Source of the DNA: Echinometra lucunter
Lineage: Eukaryota; Echinodermata; Echinoidea; Camarodonta; Echinometridae
Direction: 5' to 3'
NCBI GenBank assembly: GCA_029962745.1
Contig: CM057162.1
Location: 10,068,243 to 10,132,242, forward strand
Length of the DNA: 64,000 nt
Part shown: piece by piece, positions 1 through 37,410 of the stretch
Layout: each line of letters opens with the position of its first letter
How positions within the stretch are numbered: position 1 is the first letter of the stretch
Program-made: the position numbers and the translations under genes
The notes under the pieces: model-generated
Told to the model about the DNA's origin: nothing
Database searches by the model: none
The model's input: the letters and a program-made list of their open reading frames with translations, nothing else

Positions 1-210
1 CTGAAATCATACGAGTTCAAAATAAGCTCTCGCTGTCCAGTAGATTCGTAGATCTAACTTGAACGTCCATGTGCACAAACACTGAAGTGATCGCGAATTG
101 TGTGTGCAGCGCAGCGCATGTGTTGATGATACGCAGTGTGTACGTACGTAGCTAGCGCTATTTATAGCCGCAGAACATACGTTTGATGCAGCGATATCGG
201 GGTCAGGTCG

Positions 211-346
211 TGTTCCGTCAAAGTTTGTCACCGATTTTCACCGAGTCACTAATTTGCTCTCAGCCAATCAAATGCGAGGATTGCAGTAGCTTAGAACAAC
301 AGTCGGTGAAAATCCCTGACTGATTTGCTTTCATGAAAGGCTCCCC
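211..346. repeat. Short foldback element (GTCGGTGAAAATC family)
   Basis: Degenerate member of the family best seen at 4941-5079, with GCTCTCAGCCAATCAAATGC in the centre and CATGAAAGGCTCCCC at the right end. Confidence 0.55.
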
Positions 347-786
347 ATATCATTGTTGTCGTTGTTGGTGACGAGCATGTGCATGTGGCGCTGGCCGGAG
401 CCTTTATATACATGTAGTCTGAATTCAAGCCCATTTTATTTACTCCCCCAACACGTCTTTTCACAGTTTGATAAATTATCAACTTGTATCAAAGTTTATT
501 CTCTGAATATTCTTGATAGCATGTCAGGGTTAAGTGTATGGGTGCGATGAGCAACAAGAATTACGGCTTACGCTATCAATAATCAGGCACTTGCTGTAAA
601 TTAGCAAAACAATTAACTGGAGCAAACACTATTTCCATTCACAAGCACGTACGTGATAGAAGAATGACACATACTTTGACCTAGTTTTATCACTTGAAAG
701 AAGATCGACGCCTTAGTTTGTTGGGTAGGCCTGTTATTTGGGCACTTGGAACATATTATAATTTGCACTTGATGCTTTTTTTTAAC

Positions 787-2397
787 GTGATATATAGTGT
801 TGTTTCCGAATTTCCGAACCGAACTGAAAATTCGCGAATTTGCGTTGTCGAAACGAATCCTGCTGAATCCGAATTTTGCTGCTCGATTCGGAAGATTCGG
901 AAGTTTCGGGAACTCCAGCATTCAGTTGAACATGTTTTTAAACAAAATGGAGCTTGAATAATTTCTGCTATTATCGATAGTTTGTTTTTAAACATGACGG
1001 AGTTTAAATAATTTTTATTTCTATCGTCCGTTCATTTTCTAGACATGACGGAGTTTAAATAATTTCTATTTCTATCGTGCGTTCATTTTCTAGACATGAC
1101 GGAGTTTAAATAATTTTTGCTTCTATCGTACGTTCGTTTTTAAACATAAAGGAGTTTGAATAATTTCTACTACTATGGTAAGTTTGTTTTTAAAGATGAC
1201 GGAGTTTGGATAATTTCTGATTCTAACGTGCGTTCATTTTCTAGACATGACGGAGTTCACATAATTTTTGCTTCTTACGTACGTACGTTTTAAAACATTA
1301 AGAAGTTTGAATAATTAATTTTTGATCGTGCGTTCATTTTCTATACGTGACGGAGTTTAAATAATTTTTGCTTCTTACGTACGTTCGTTTTAAAACATTA
1401 CGGATTTTAAATAATTGATTTTCGATCGTGCGTTCATTTTCTAGACATGACGGAGTTTATATAATTTTTGCTTCTATCGTACGTTCGTTTTAAACATAAA
1501 GGAGTTTGAATAATTTCTACTACTATCGTAAGTTTGCTTTTAAAGATGACGGAGTATGGATAATTTCTGTTTCTAACGTGCGTTCATTTTCTAGACATGA
1601 CGGCGTTTGAATAATTTTGCTTCTTACGTACGTTCGTTTTAAAACATTACGGAGTTTAAATAATTAATTTTCGATCGTGCGTTCATTTTCTAGACATGAC
1701 GGAGTTCACATAATTTTTGCTTCTAACGTACGTTCGTTTTAAAACATTACGAAGTTTAAATAATTAATTTTCGATCGCGCGTTCATTTTCTAGACATGAC
1801 GGAGTTTGAATAATTTCTACTACTATCGTAAGTTTGTTTTTAAACATGACGGAGTTTGAATAATTTCTATTTCTATCGTGCGTTCATTTTCTAGACATGA
1901 CGGAGTTTGAACAATTCTTGCTTCTATCGTACGTTCGGTTTTAAACATAATGGAGTTTGAATAATTTCTACTACTATCGTAAGTTGTTTTTTTCTTATCA
2001 TTCCGGAGTTTAAATAATTTCTGTTTCTAACGTGCGTTCATTTTCTAGACATAACGGAGTTTCAAAGATTTTTGCTTCTATCGTACGTTCATTTCTAAAC
2101 ATAATGGAGTTTGAATAATTTCTGCTACTATTATAAGTTTGTTTTTAAAGATGACGGAGTTTGAATAATTTCTATTTGAACAACGAATCAAGATCGCGCA
2201 TCCCCGCGCTTCGCATGTTAAAGAAGAAAAAGGAAGTAAAAACAAAAAAAAACATGCATGTTTCCGACTTTTTATTTCAAACAAATAAAAATAATTCCGA
2301 ATCCGAATCGAAACGAATTTCGGGAAGAAAAATCTGAAACGAATCTGAATCGAATCGAATCCGAGTTTCGGCGATTCGTTGCAACACTAGTGATATA
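787..2397. mobile_element. Non-autonomous hAT-like element filled with ~52-bp tandem repeats
   Basis: The element proper is 795-2389. It is bounded by perfect 8-bp target duplications GTGATATA (787-794 and 2390-2397) and imperfect terminal inverted repeats starting TAGTGTTG. The subterminal regions are TTCGGATTCG-rich. Nearly all of the interior (about 930-2180) is about 24 diverged copies of a 50-55 bp unit containing GACATGACGGAGTTTAAATA and CGTGCGTTCATTTTCT. There is no transposase ORF. TSD length and TIR fit the hAT superfamily. Confidence 0.85.
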
Positions 2398-3060
2398 TTT
2401 ATATATTATTATTATATTTACCAGAAAATAAAATAAATAGTCTGTGTGTATGAATGATCCAAGTATTTGGAACGTTTGATCTCACTCTTAATTCACAAAT
2501 GACATAATTCTCTAAATTTTTTTTACCTTATCTCCCTCTTCCTCATCCGTGGCTTTTTCTTCCATCTCTCTTCCCTTTTCTCCTTACCCTCTTTTTATTT
2601 TTCTTCTTTCCTCTCTCTTCTTTTTTTTTTCATTTTCGTCTACGTACACGTCCTGTCCCTTTTCTATTGTTCTTTTTTTTCACTTCTCCCTCTCTTGATT
2701 GTTCTTCGTCCAATTCTTATTCCTTTTTCTTCCCCCCCCCCAATTTTTTTTTTGTCTGTATCCCTACATCTCCTTCCAACTCTTTTCTTTATTTATTCCT
2801 TCCCTTCTTTTCCCCTACATCTCCTTTCAGCTCTTGTCTTTAATTATTTCTTCCTTTCTTTTTCATCCTTTTTTTTTCATCCTTTCCTGTTTTATCCCTA
2901 TACATGCTGCTTCTGGCTCTTGTATTTATCTATTAATGTTTCTTTATTTTTGCATTTCTTTCTTGCTTTAAAAAAAAAATTCTTCTCATTATTCTCCTTG
3001 TCCATCTCCTTTTCCTCCTTCTGATCTCCTTTTTCTTCAGTTACTTACGACGGGGAGGGA
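2398..3060. repeat. T/C-rich low-complexity tract
   Basis: More than 450 bp (2520-3035) of pyrimidine-rich sequence with TTTTTCTTCC-like words. Phe/Leu/Ser-rich frames here are compositional. Confidence 0.8.
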
Positions 3061-3384
3061 TATTATTTTGCAAAAAAGAATGTTCGTATTGGGACATGCA
3101 TCCATGGAAAGATCGCTGGCTGGAATAGTCAACAGTAGGTCAAAGAGGGTGCAGATGTTTGGCATCTCCTCCTTCAGTTCGGGGATTATACTCTTAGCGT
3201 GAATGGAGTTGAACGGCTATCCCCAAGAGCTTAACATGTCATTGTGTATTAGTATGCATGTATCTTAGCAGAATAATATCAGGGCCACCTGAAATTCCAT
3301 TTGGCCACCTGAACATTCTAGTCAAGTGGCCCGGCTGGCTACCTAAAAAAAAAGTTAAAGGCAAGCCCTGCACAGTAAGGTCCA

Positions 3385-3610
3385 GTGAGCCATGCGTGCA
3401 TGCGCACTCCTTCCTTAGGTCTAGTCTGTGCAACAGACCCCTTTATAATTTTCTAACATTGTTCACATTTCTAATATTTAAAAATACTTCCTGTGGATAG
3501 TATACTTTGAAACTTTCATACTGGTATTTTTACACTTAAACCCTTATGATTATCCCATTTTCAAGTAACAAGATGATATATTTTTAAAATCATAACCAGG
3601 GTTGAATGAT
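3385..3610 (+). repeat. Family B fragment
   Basis: It matches the right half of family B (GTTCACATTTCTAATATTTA, AAATACTTCC, CATTTTCAAGTAACAAGATG) without a recognisable terminus. Confidence 0.6.
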
Positions 3611-4084
3611 TTTTTAAATCAATTGATTTATTTCAAGGACGTTCTACAGTTATGTTTCTGCGCATCCCTACCGCGCAGGTTAAAACGTCACGCGCACAGC
3701 TGATGGATCAGCTGTGTGCGTCAGCTGATTGTTCACGGTGCATCACAGCGCAGATGCAACACCGAGCCTGCGAGCTGGCCAGCCTGGAGCGCAGCAGCTA
3801 GCTAGCTCTCGCTGGTTTTGGTTTGCAAAATTGACTAGATTTACATTGGTCATGATGGTAACAATTACAACTGATTGTAAAGGCTGTCTAAAGCTTTAGT
3901 AAAGATTCACAGGGCTCTCACTTCACTTTTTTCCTTGGTTGCCAGCCAGGCAACCAGTACAATTGGTTAGGTTGCCTAATGGCAAATTAGGTGGTCACAG
4001 TGATTATGTTCAAATAGCAATAGCACTGTGTAATGAAATGTAGTGTGAATCGGCAAATATTGCTCGCGATTCGCAATTCGTGTG

Positions 4085-4446
4085 CTTTCTTTAGTGGGAA
4101 AACCCCTCTTTTGGAGTTCCTACTCTCAGAAAACTGAATACTGCATACCTGAGAGGATATTTTTACCTATTTCTGCAGGCATTATTCCTGTTTTTAATTG
4201 AGAAGTCCAATGAAAAGTGTTTATATCATCTCATGAAAACCTGGACCGGACGTCTCCACGATAGACTTTCTTTAGTGGGAAAACCCCTCTTTTGGAGTTC
4301 CTACTCTCAGAAAACTGAATACTGCATACCTGATGGGATATTTTTACCTACTTCTGCAGGCATTATTCCTGTTTTTAATTGAGAAGTCCAATGAAAAGTG
4401 TTTATATCATCTCAGGAAAACCTGGACCGGACGTCTGCACTGTAGA
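4085..4446 (+). repeat. 181-bp tandem duplication
   Basis: Two nearly identical copies starting CTTTCTTTAGTGGGAAAACC, at 4085 and 4266. Only a few substitutions separate them. No coding content. Confidence 0.9.
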
Positions 4447-4940
4447 CTAAGGAGATATTCCTTAAACCTGTTAGTAATGAACAAACACTAGTACACTACT
4501 TGGGTAACATTACTAATCTTGTTGCTCTGCCTTGAAAGCCTTTGGCAAGCTTTCCGGTTATCAACAACAACCAATGATTGAAAGGTATGCATAAAATTTG
4601 AATATGTTAGTAAACAGGTCTATTAACTAAAAAAATAACTTGGAATCAAGTTTGCGTACACTACTTCAGTTGTGCTTGTTGCTATGTCAGTCAAGCCTAT
4701 GACAAGCATTCAGGGTGTCAAGAACAGCCATTGTTTTTAAAAAGTATATATATAGAATTTGAATATGCATGTGCGAAATTAGTTTCCATGACTGACAGCT
4801 TACCTCAGCACTACGTCATGTCATCATTGACTAGCAAATGATTAGTCAAAAGACTAATGCAAGACTAATGTAAGACTAACTGATTTCAGTGTAGGACTAT
4901 TTACGACCAATTCTTTCTCATGCAATACTAATTATTTCCA

Positions 4941-5079
4941 GGGGAGCGTTTCATGAAGAGTTTTGTCGGTGAAAATCACCGACAAATGTTATAAGCTACT
5001 GAAAATCCTCGCATCTGACTGGCTGAAAGCAAATTAGTCAGTGAAAATCACCAACAAAACTCTTCATGAAACGCTCCCC
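4941..5079. mobile_element. Foldback element, best copy
   Basis: About 139 bp with inverted ends GGGGAGCGTTTCATGAAGAG, then GTCGGTGAAAATCACCGACA. Related copies lie at 211-346, 27577-27709 and 56763-56900. Confidence 0.8.
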
Positions 5080-5449
5080 AGGATAAGACATAATTTGATT
5101 GACTAATTAATATTAGTCAGTTTAAAAACAAATGACTAATTATTTCTTAGTCAAATAAGACATAGTGAATGACTAATATTTTTAGTCATTTGACCAACTT
5201 TTGTTTTCAGTGTAGATTCTCAGCCTTTTGCATGTTTTTGGCAAAAAACTGTGGCAAAAAACATGCGAAATTCGAAAACTACTGTATTTTAAGAAATGGG
5301 CATAGAATCAGAATTACTTCAGCAAATTTAATGATCTTGGTATCATTTTCTTTGGTAGAAGATGTTTTATCTACTTTAGTAAAAAGATTTTTCTGAAGGT
5401 AAAGTACTGAAAATCCACCATTCTGCTTTTTCCGGGACACCTGGTATAG

Positions 5450-5880
5450 GCCAAATTGGAAATAATGTAGCAGAAAGAGCAAAACCTTCTTCACCTTACC
5501 CATTTGGGTTGTGGTGCTATTTCATTTGTCATTTGATGCTGAAATAATTTTGAAGGAAAATAAGCACAAAAATTGTTAAATTGGCAACACAATGAGAGGT
5601 TAAAATCAATATTTTCCATGCAAATTGGCAACTCTTTAACTTGTTGACATACTTTCTGTCAATTTATATCTTTATCTGATGTTACTTTTTTTTTAATAAG
5701 AAAAATGTAGCGACAAAAAAAAAAAAGGAAAGAAAAATGATGTTCCCAACAATTATGAAGAAGAATCACCAGGACTGACAAAATATATGGCCATGAATGG
5801 ACTGGTGACAAATTTCACAAAAAATACCAGAAGAAAATCTGATCAAATAAGGATTCCAATAATCCCTGCCATGATCCCTT
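5450..5880 (+). repeat. Diverged family A relative
   Basis: It retains the internal order GCAGAAAGAGCAAAA, TGATGCTGAAAT, AAGGAAAATAAGCA, CAAATTGGCAACT and AAAAATGTAGC, but both termini are lost. Weaker fragments of the same family are seen at about 24910-24985, 33185-33275 and 40200-40560. Confidence 0.55.
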
Positions 5881-6435
5881 TGATCATCATTAATTGATAT
5901 CATTGTAAAAACTATTTCCAATGTTATTCTAAACTTTAAAGTGTTTAGTGTTCAAACCTTTCAAGCTAAATGTACGGAGCCGGACTGTCCAGATGATGCA
6001 AACCAAAAAATACACAAGTGGGAGGACCGTCACCAACGCCGGACCTGTGGACCCCTCGTGAAATACATCCAAAAAACCAAAACAACAACAACATAAAGAA
6101 ACCCGCACGTAGATGGCGTCAATATTCGGTACACGAATCGAACGCCAAAAAACGGAACGAACAAAAACAACAACCTTTCAAGTGGACAGTCTTGTTTGTC
6201 AACTTGGGTGGTACAATTAAACTGAATCTCATTGTGGCAATGTAATGATCTTGTTTAATGCTCTGGTAGTTTTGTCAACAAGATGATCCTACTGTAGATG
6301 ACTTGTAACAGTTTACACCCCTGACTGATTCTTTACAAAAATACAATCAATGAAGCTATCAATTACATGTACAACCTTCACAATGAAAGGATGTGGTCTA
6401 TTGTATCCAATGCAGCTTAGCTCAGCTTTCAGAAG

Positions 6436-6844
6436 TTAACCCATTCGTGACAGAGGTCCACATTTTGTGGTTTGGTCTAATAACTTTTGATGCAGAGCCC
6501 TAAAAATCATACCAAATACATGAGCAGAAAGAGCAAAAAATTCCACACAAACTGTGCCTATTTTGGTTGCATCAATATTCATTGTTTGATGCTGAAAAAT
6601 TTTTAAAGGAAAATAAACATTAAAATCCTCAAATTGGCAATGTGACAGTTTAAAATCACCATTTTCCCCTGCAAATTGGCAAATTTTTGACTTCTCATAA
6701 TTTCTGTCAATTTATATTCATTTCTGATACATGACGTTTTATAAATAAAATGTAGCAATAAAATAAAAATGTTGGTGTTGCCAATTCAAAGAATAAAAGC
6801 TGATCAAATTAGGCTTTAAATAATTCCTGTCACGAATGGGTTAA
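6436..6844 (+). mobile_element. TTAA-bounded MITE, family A, copy 1
   Basis: It begins TTAACCCATTCGTGACAG and ends with its inverse, so TTAA flanks CCC-starting termini as in piggyBac-type elements. It is about 410 bp and noncoding. Recurrent internal words are CAAATTGGCAA and GCAATAAAATAAAAATG. This is the reference copy for the family. Confidence 0.85.
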
Positions 6845-6904
6845 TGCTTGAATAGGTCCATTTATCTGAGGATACATGTGATGTAGAGAGTAGAGACCTC
6901 TGTC

Positions 6905-7144
6905 TAAAGGCTCTGTCCCATACATGTCTAAAAATTTATGTTAGATCAGACGGTGTCAGACGGAGGCAAATCATAAAAATTGTGGCCATGAAGGAGCGCC
7001 GTCTGCAAACGTCTAGATACATGTACATGTACATGTACATGTACGTAGACCTGTAAAACAGTTGAAGAACGAAAGTCCAATAAACGTACGCGTTTGCTTC
7101 TCAGACGGAATCCTTATAAACGGTAGTATGGGACAGGGCCTTAA
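6905..7144. mobile_element. Short inverted-repeat element (GGCTCTGTCCCATAC ends)
   Basis: The termini AAGGCTCTGTCCCATAC and GTATGGGACAGGGCCTT bound about 240 bp. The centre holds ACATGT repeats and TCAGACGG motifs in both orientations. No ORF. Confidence 0.65.
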
Positions 7145-7289
7145 AGGGGGTACCCAATGCTGAAACAATGTTAGTTCATTTAAAAGAGCATGATTTCATT
7201 AGCAGAAAATCATCTGCCTAAATTTTTGTTAAGTCGTGTTGCCAAGGAAACCCCCAAATGTGGTAAGATTTCAGGATATTTTTGACCTC

Positions 7290-7470
7290 TCAGCTGTGAC
7301 CCAGTTTCAACTGGGTACCCACTTTTACGTCAAAATGACGTCAAAGTGGGTACCTTGTCGCGCTATTCTAGCAAAATGCGCGCAAGCTATGATACACTTT
7401 GTACAGTCGAGCTCGCAGCACAACTGCAATGCGCGAAGCTGGGTACCCACTTTTACGTCATACCTCGTGC
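7290..7470. repeat. Hairpin with CRE-like centre
   Basis: GTACCCACTTTTACGTCA and its inverse meet around 7335, forming a strong hairpin. CTGGGTACCCACTTTTACGT recurs near 7440. TGACGTCA here is explained by the palindrome and is not strong evidence for regulation. Confidence 0.55.
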
Positions 7471-8144
7471 TCAAATTTTTTTGGTCAACTCTTGACTTTT
7501 TACGAGAAAATTATCCAAAATGCATTGATTTCGATTGAAAATCATCAAATTTTTAATGTTATTCTTCTTAGAATTCTATTCTCGATCATGTACCAAAATT
7601 TTGTTTACCATTGTGTACTCACTTTAAGAGTTCAGTATCCAGTATTTCCATGTCTAGGACAGGTCTGCATTTGACTAATAAAAAGACAATCCAGGGATCT
7701 GGACACCGTTGCATAAAACTGTGGTAACTCTGCCATCAATAGCCAATCAATTCAAAGTTTCTATGGAAGTTACCATCAACGACAAAGTTACCATCAGGGA
7801 AAAAAATATGCAAGGGCTCGGGGCGAATTCGCCCCCGAAATGCCAAAAAGAGCCCTGGAAAACTAAAGAAGAGCACCTGAAATTATCGTAGGGTCCTATG
7901 TAAACTGTAATACGATGCAGAAAATTCAGGTGGGTGGGCTCAAAAAGTACCCCCGGAAAAAAAAAAAAAAAATTTCCCTGGTTACCATCAATGGTAAATT
8001 TAATACAACGGGCCCGGGTTTGAAAAAAACAAGGCAATGCACTAATTACTGCACTATGGTATTGGCATCCTCATTACCAGATACAACCTAACTGTTCGAG
8101 AGCTCGAGAGGACTTAAAGCGGCGTCAGTCCTCTGCTTACCCAC

Positions 8145-8522
8145 TTAACCCATTCGTGACAGAGGGTCCACATTTTGTGGTTTGGCCTAATATCTTTTGA
8201 TGCAAAGTCCTAAAAATCATACCAAATACATGAGCAGAATTTGGTTGCGTCAATATTCCTTGTCTGATGCTTTTTTAAAGGAAAATAAGCATTAAAATCC
8301 TTAAATTGGCAATGTGATATAAAGTTTAAAATCACTGTTATCCCCTACAAATTGGCAACTTTTTGACTTCTCATCATAATTTCCGTCATTTTATATTCAT
8401 TTCAGATACATGACATTTTATAAGAAAAATGTAGCAATAAAATAAAAAAGTTGGTATTGCCAATTTGAAGAATAAAAGCTGATCAAATTAGGCTTTAAAT
8501 AATTCCTGTCACGAAGGGTTAA
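8145..8522 (+). mobile_element. Family A MITE, copy 2
   Basis: Same TTAACCCATTCGTGACAG start and internal words as copy 1, with an internal deletion near 8240 and a slightly decayed right end (CACGAAGGGTTAA). Confidence 0.85.
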
Positions 8523-10129
8523 AACATACTTGCGAAGTGCCAGCACTGAAGTACCGTATGAAAAAGCAGTACATGCAGATTTTTCTTTTTTTTTGTTTGC
8601 TTTTTGTTAAGTAAATTACAGTGCGGTACACTGTAACGTTAGGTGGTTAATGCCATAAAATGTGGTACATGTACATGTAGTTTACCGCCTAAATCAGTAG
8701 AGTTGGCAACTTAAAAGCATTCATACATGTACTTTCACAGCGGTTTGGAGATCTAGACCGAAAGGCAAAGCTTCAGTGAAGTTCAGTCTCTGAACTCTGA
8801 TGTCGATGGTTGTTCCACTAGCTGTCACTGAGACTACACACGGCAGTAGATTTTAGTACTGTCATGACTGCCTCCATGACCATCATGGGGAAGGTTGTCA
8901 AATGTCTGTTTTTTAATAGTGAAATATTCCCCACAAGTGGTTATTCTAGACCTCTAGTAAAAAACAAAATAGACCCTAAATCAACTATGGTCCCACCTAA
9001 AACACAAAACAAAACACAGACCCAAACGAAGTTAAACGTACATTAAAATACAAAATAATTCCTACACTAGACCATGTAGACCTAAACTTATTATGTGTCA
9101 AGTAAAACTGTCTTGAGTCAAACTCAAAGTTTAGTTTAAGCTTTTTTTTTTAGAATAAAGTGCTTTCGACCTAAGAAACATACACAATTTAACCTGACAG
9201 AAACTGTAACTTGTTTTTAAACTACACAGCATCAACTTACTAAACGAGTCTCAAGTTGATAAAACAAAAACCAATCATTGCCAATAAATGGAAATGGCAG
9301 TCATGCCAACATTGCATGCAGAGACTTCTCTCTCCTTCTCTCTTCACTTTTATTTTCCTTCCATGGCCATTTGCAGGATCGAAAAATGGTATAAAACTAG
9401 ACTAGATCTAAGTTAAAAGTAGGGTCTAACGTATAAGTTAGATCTACCGGGCTAGATTTATAGTATCAGAGTCTTACTGACAGTGACACTTGATAAAGAT
9501 TCTTACTTGTAATGATACTTGATAAAAGTTAAAACTAAAGAACTGTTGTTGACTAACGGGCACGAATACTCACCTAGATCCCTGTAGAGCATAAGACTTA
9601 TTTCCTCGAGCCCTCGACTGACTAAAATGATAGCTGCTTTATAAGAAGTATCCAAATTCAAAGACTGTCACAGAAGACGCAGTATAGTAGCTAGTGAATC
9701 TCATGCCAACTTCATCCCGGGATAAATGCAATGGGATCCAACTTCATCACCAGCTAGCTAGCAGCATGTATGCAGCATAGCTAGCTAGCAGCATAGACGT
9801 GGAGTGCTAGCGGAGCTGTTTAGGATGCGGTCCCTTAATCACATGCACCGTATACGCAATGCATGGAGTAAAAAAAGTCTGCAGTGTTTCTCGCCAGGAA
9901 AAGTTTTGTCTCGATTTAATCAAAGAGAGGAAGAAATAAAAGATTTTTGAAGATTCTGTTAAGATTTGTTAGATTTTTTTTGACACTTTACAAGGTATTT
10001 TGCAAATTTTACAAAGAAATTTCATTGACAAAAAAGTCAAATATAGGGGACCCCAAGCATCAAAATACTAGAGACGTCAATCAATTTGCGGACGTCACGT
10101 CACACCAAAGTTTCACTGGAAAATTAGGG
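8523..10129. other. Upstream of kirrel, no gene seen
   Basis: AT-rich; GCTAGCTAGCAGCAT repeats near 9755-9800 and AGATCTA words near 9405-9450. No supported ORF. Confidence 0.55.
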
Positions 10130-10482
10130 GGCCGTCTCATATATACACACACACGTTTCGCGTTATTTTCGCCGGCGATATATTACGCGCTCGAGCTCCA
10201 GCTGAACAACTCGATTCGTTGTGATGAGGACACTGGAATGAGCTGTTTTCTGAACCAAAATAAATATATCTCTACGTGTATGAAACTGCCAAAATAGCAG
10301 ATCAGGAAACTGTTACTTTGCAGTCTTCTGTGATATTCTATTCATTTGATTCACTTTTTCCTACATATGACCAGAGTTTTCACTTTCGCAAATTTGGAGA
10401 TTGAAGCGCGACACTGTGTCTGTGACTGAGGAGATCTTCCAGGGCGGATAGCAACCATCATCACTATCTGAATGTGGCAAAC
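10130..10482 (+). promoter_or_regulatory. Probable kirrel 5' flank and leader
   Basis: A short CpG-containing patch at 10155-10215 (TTTCGCG, CGCCGGCG, ACGCGCTCGAG) stands out from AT-rich surroundings about 0.3 kb before the signal-peptide ATG. TATATA occurs at about 10140. There is no direct evidence of a start site; the call rests on position and composition only. Confidence 0.35.
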
Positions 10483-34747
<24,265 letters not shown>

Positions 34748-34861
34748 AATCTCTTTCTCGTCCGCTTCTAGACTTTCACATGAATTGCTTCATTCGGTTG
34801 AATATTACTGTATAATACATTGTACCCATCACCTTAATGATATTATGTTCAGAGTATACAA

Positions 34862-34867
34862 AATAAA
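34862..34867 (+). terminator. Candidate polyadenylation signal of kirrel
   Basis: AATAAA lies about 115 bp after the kirrel stop codon in AT-rich sequence. It is the nearest canonical signal seen, so the 3' UTR may be short. Alternative downstream sites are possible. Confidence 0.6.
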
Positions 34868-34925
34868 CCTTTAAAAAAAATTCTTAACCTGGCTTTCATC
34901 GATAGGTTAAGAAGTGTGGGGAAAA

Positions 34926-35305
34926 AAAAGGATAGCTGCATAAGACTAAATTTCCTAGTTTCCCGCGATACGGAAAACGGAAGAATTTCACAGAATTGGG
35001 GAAGAACACGGAATTCACAGAATTTAATGGAAAACACAGTTTATTAGGTAAAGAAATTTGAATTCCAAAAATGCAACAAAAAAATATTTAAAAAGAGAAA
35101 AAGTAAAATCCACTGAAGCAAAATTATGCATCAGCAGAAAATCAGGATCAAACCGGTTTACAGTGTTTGCAAAGCTTCAGTCGCAGCTGCATGTGTACTG
35201 CAGTGTCTACACTTACATTTTTTTTACCGGTACATGAAATTTGAAGTCTAGAACACTGAAGAACACAGAATTTGCATTTCAGAAAACAGAGAGCTGGGGA
35301 CATTA
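34926..35305. mobile_element. GTCCCCAGTT element, copy 2, inverted
   Basis: Inverted relative of 19068-19480, ending AACAGAGAGCTGGGGACATT. It starts just after the kirrel poly(A) signal. Confidence 0.5.
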
Positions 35306-36899
35306 CATTAGACCTATCGGTAACATACTAGTCTAATCCCCAGTCACTTCTGTCTTTATTCAAAGTATATTTGGATTGGCTGTGTATATGTGACTAGTGG
35401 GGTGTTGCAAGAAAGTTGCAATCGATTGCAAGTTGCAACTGATTGTCACTGGCCAATCAAAATCATTGTTGCATGCATGTCTTCTTAAAAGGGCAGACCC
35501 TGAGCCAATCAGAATGGTTGTTTCAAAATTAGCAATTTTTGGACTAACAGTATGCAGAAGTAATACCAGAAGCTCATGTTTTAAATCTAAAGTAGTGAAA
35601 TAGGACCCACTACATACAGAGAGGAATGTCTTTTGGTTATTGCTACATTCTCAATGCCATATTGCGTAAAAAGATTTCATCTCATTTTTGGAACGAAGAA
35701 GGGAATTTGCTTTATCTGTTAAAACAACCGAAAATGCTTTTTAACTCAAAAACATTATGTATTTAAAAAGTCAACTGTAAGCTTTACCATGACTGTTAGA
35801 GTTTGCTTCCTTTTTCTACTTGTGAAAATGTTTAGAAGACAACTTCCATGCACTTCAATATTACACCTATTTCCATTGAAAATGACATCTGAAAAGCTTC
35901 AGAAAGGAAATATACTTTGAGTTAAAATAAATGCATCCAAGAACTCGTCAAAAACTTTAAACATTTGATAGACAAGTAAACTACACTGTATTTATAAAGA
36001 GATTTCCATTTTGTATGTTGATGAACTAGAAGCACCATAAAAAGAAAATTGATGGGGGGGGGTTGCTGTTTTATCACTTCATTATACCCCCCTCCCATCA
36101 TTTTTTTTTTTTTTTTTTTATGGTTCGCATCGACTCAGCCCTTCCTATGAATTTTCAAGTGATCCTTAAAAAAAAAAGGAAAAAAAAGAAGAAAGAAGAA
36201 CATGAGAGAAGAGAGGGCATGGTTATGCAACTATTTAATAGCCTGTTTGTTCATTTAAAACATAAATGAACTCAACTGTGGGTCATCTTGCCCCCCCCCC
36301 CTACCAAAATACCCTGATGCTGCCCCTGCTGTTAGTGCCAAATATAGTGTCTTACAAACAATTTCTCCTTACATTATTTTGAATAAGACAGAGTTAAGTG
36401 AATATGTGTATGAAATTTAAAAAGATTAAAATTCATTGCTTGCCATATAGCTCTTTAAGGTTTTTTTCCTTTTTCATCTTTTTTTTTTGGGGGGGGGGGA
36501 GTTGAAGATTCATGTTTTGTTTTTTTTCCATTGAATGTATTTGAGAGGTCTCCACCTAAATGCTAAAGACTTCTTTCTTTCTTTGTTTTTTTACACCAAA
36601 AATAATCTTATAGTCATTCCAGGTTTATATGATATTTATGTCCTTTACATGTATTTTCATCAGTCATTTTAGGTGTAAATTATATGAAATATTGTCATAC
36701 CAACAGCATTTGTATTAGTTATGTAGAATCTGCCATGATCATATATTTTGGTAGGTTTGTTGTGAAATTGGTAAATTGTTGTATTGTGTAATTAAGATTC
36801 ATGGCAAAGTTTTTCACGTGATACACTACTTATCAATGAAATCTGATTTTCTCCAAGGGAAATCAAACAACTTACATGTACATGTTGCAAATTGTGTTC
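35306..36899. other. Intergenic, no gene seen
   Basis: AT-rich with homopolymer runs (G at 36050 and 36490, C at 36290) and an A/G tract at 36170-36210. No ORF with family features on either strand. Confidence 0.6.
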
Positions 36900-37311
36900 T
36901 TAACCCATTCGTGACAGGTCCACATTTTGTGGTTTGGCCTAATATCTTTTGATGCAAAGCTCTAAAAATCATACCAAATACATGAGCAGAAAGAGCAAAA
37001 ATTCTACACAAACTGTGCCCATTTAGGTTGCGTCAATATTCCTTGTTTGATGCTGAAATTTTTTAAAGGAAAATAAGCAGTAAAATCCTTAAATTGGCAA
37101 TGTGATAGAAGGTTTAAAATCACCGTTTTCCCCTGCAAATTGGCAGCTTTTTGACTTCTCATCATGATTTCATTCAATTTATATTCATTTCAGATACATG
37201 ACATTTTATAAGAAAAATGTAGCAATAAAATAAGAATGTTGGTGTTGCCAATTTGAAGAATAAAAGCTGATCAAATTAGGCTTTAAATAATTCCTGTCAC
37301 GAATGGGTTAA
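36900..37311 (+). mobile_element. Family A MITE, copy 6
   Basis: Full length with TTAACCCATTCGTGACAG and inverse end, in the intergenic region after kirrel. Confidence 0.85.
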
Positions 37312-37410
37312 AGTTGTCTAGACTTGATTTACAGATGGCACTTCACACAATGCATGCGAAAATCCTACTGGGCAGTGCCACGACAGTTCATTCAAAGTTA
37401 CACTTTGTGA

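Noticed and set aside
3660..3820. GC-richer stretch with CAGCTG repeats as possible promoter or exon
   Set aside because: No ORF, splice signal or TATA of note; composition alone is not enough.
7326..7346. CRE (TGACGTCA-like) regulatory site
   Set aside because: It is the centre of a hairpin repeat, so the palindrome is expected without any regulatory role.
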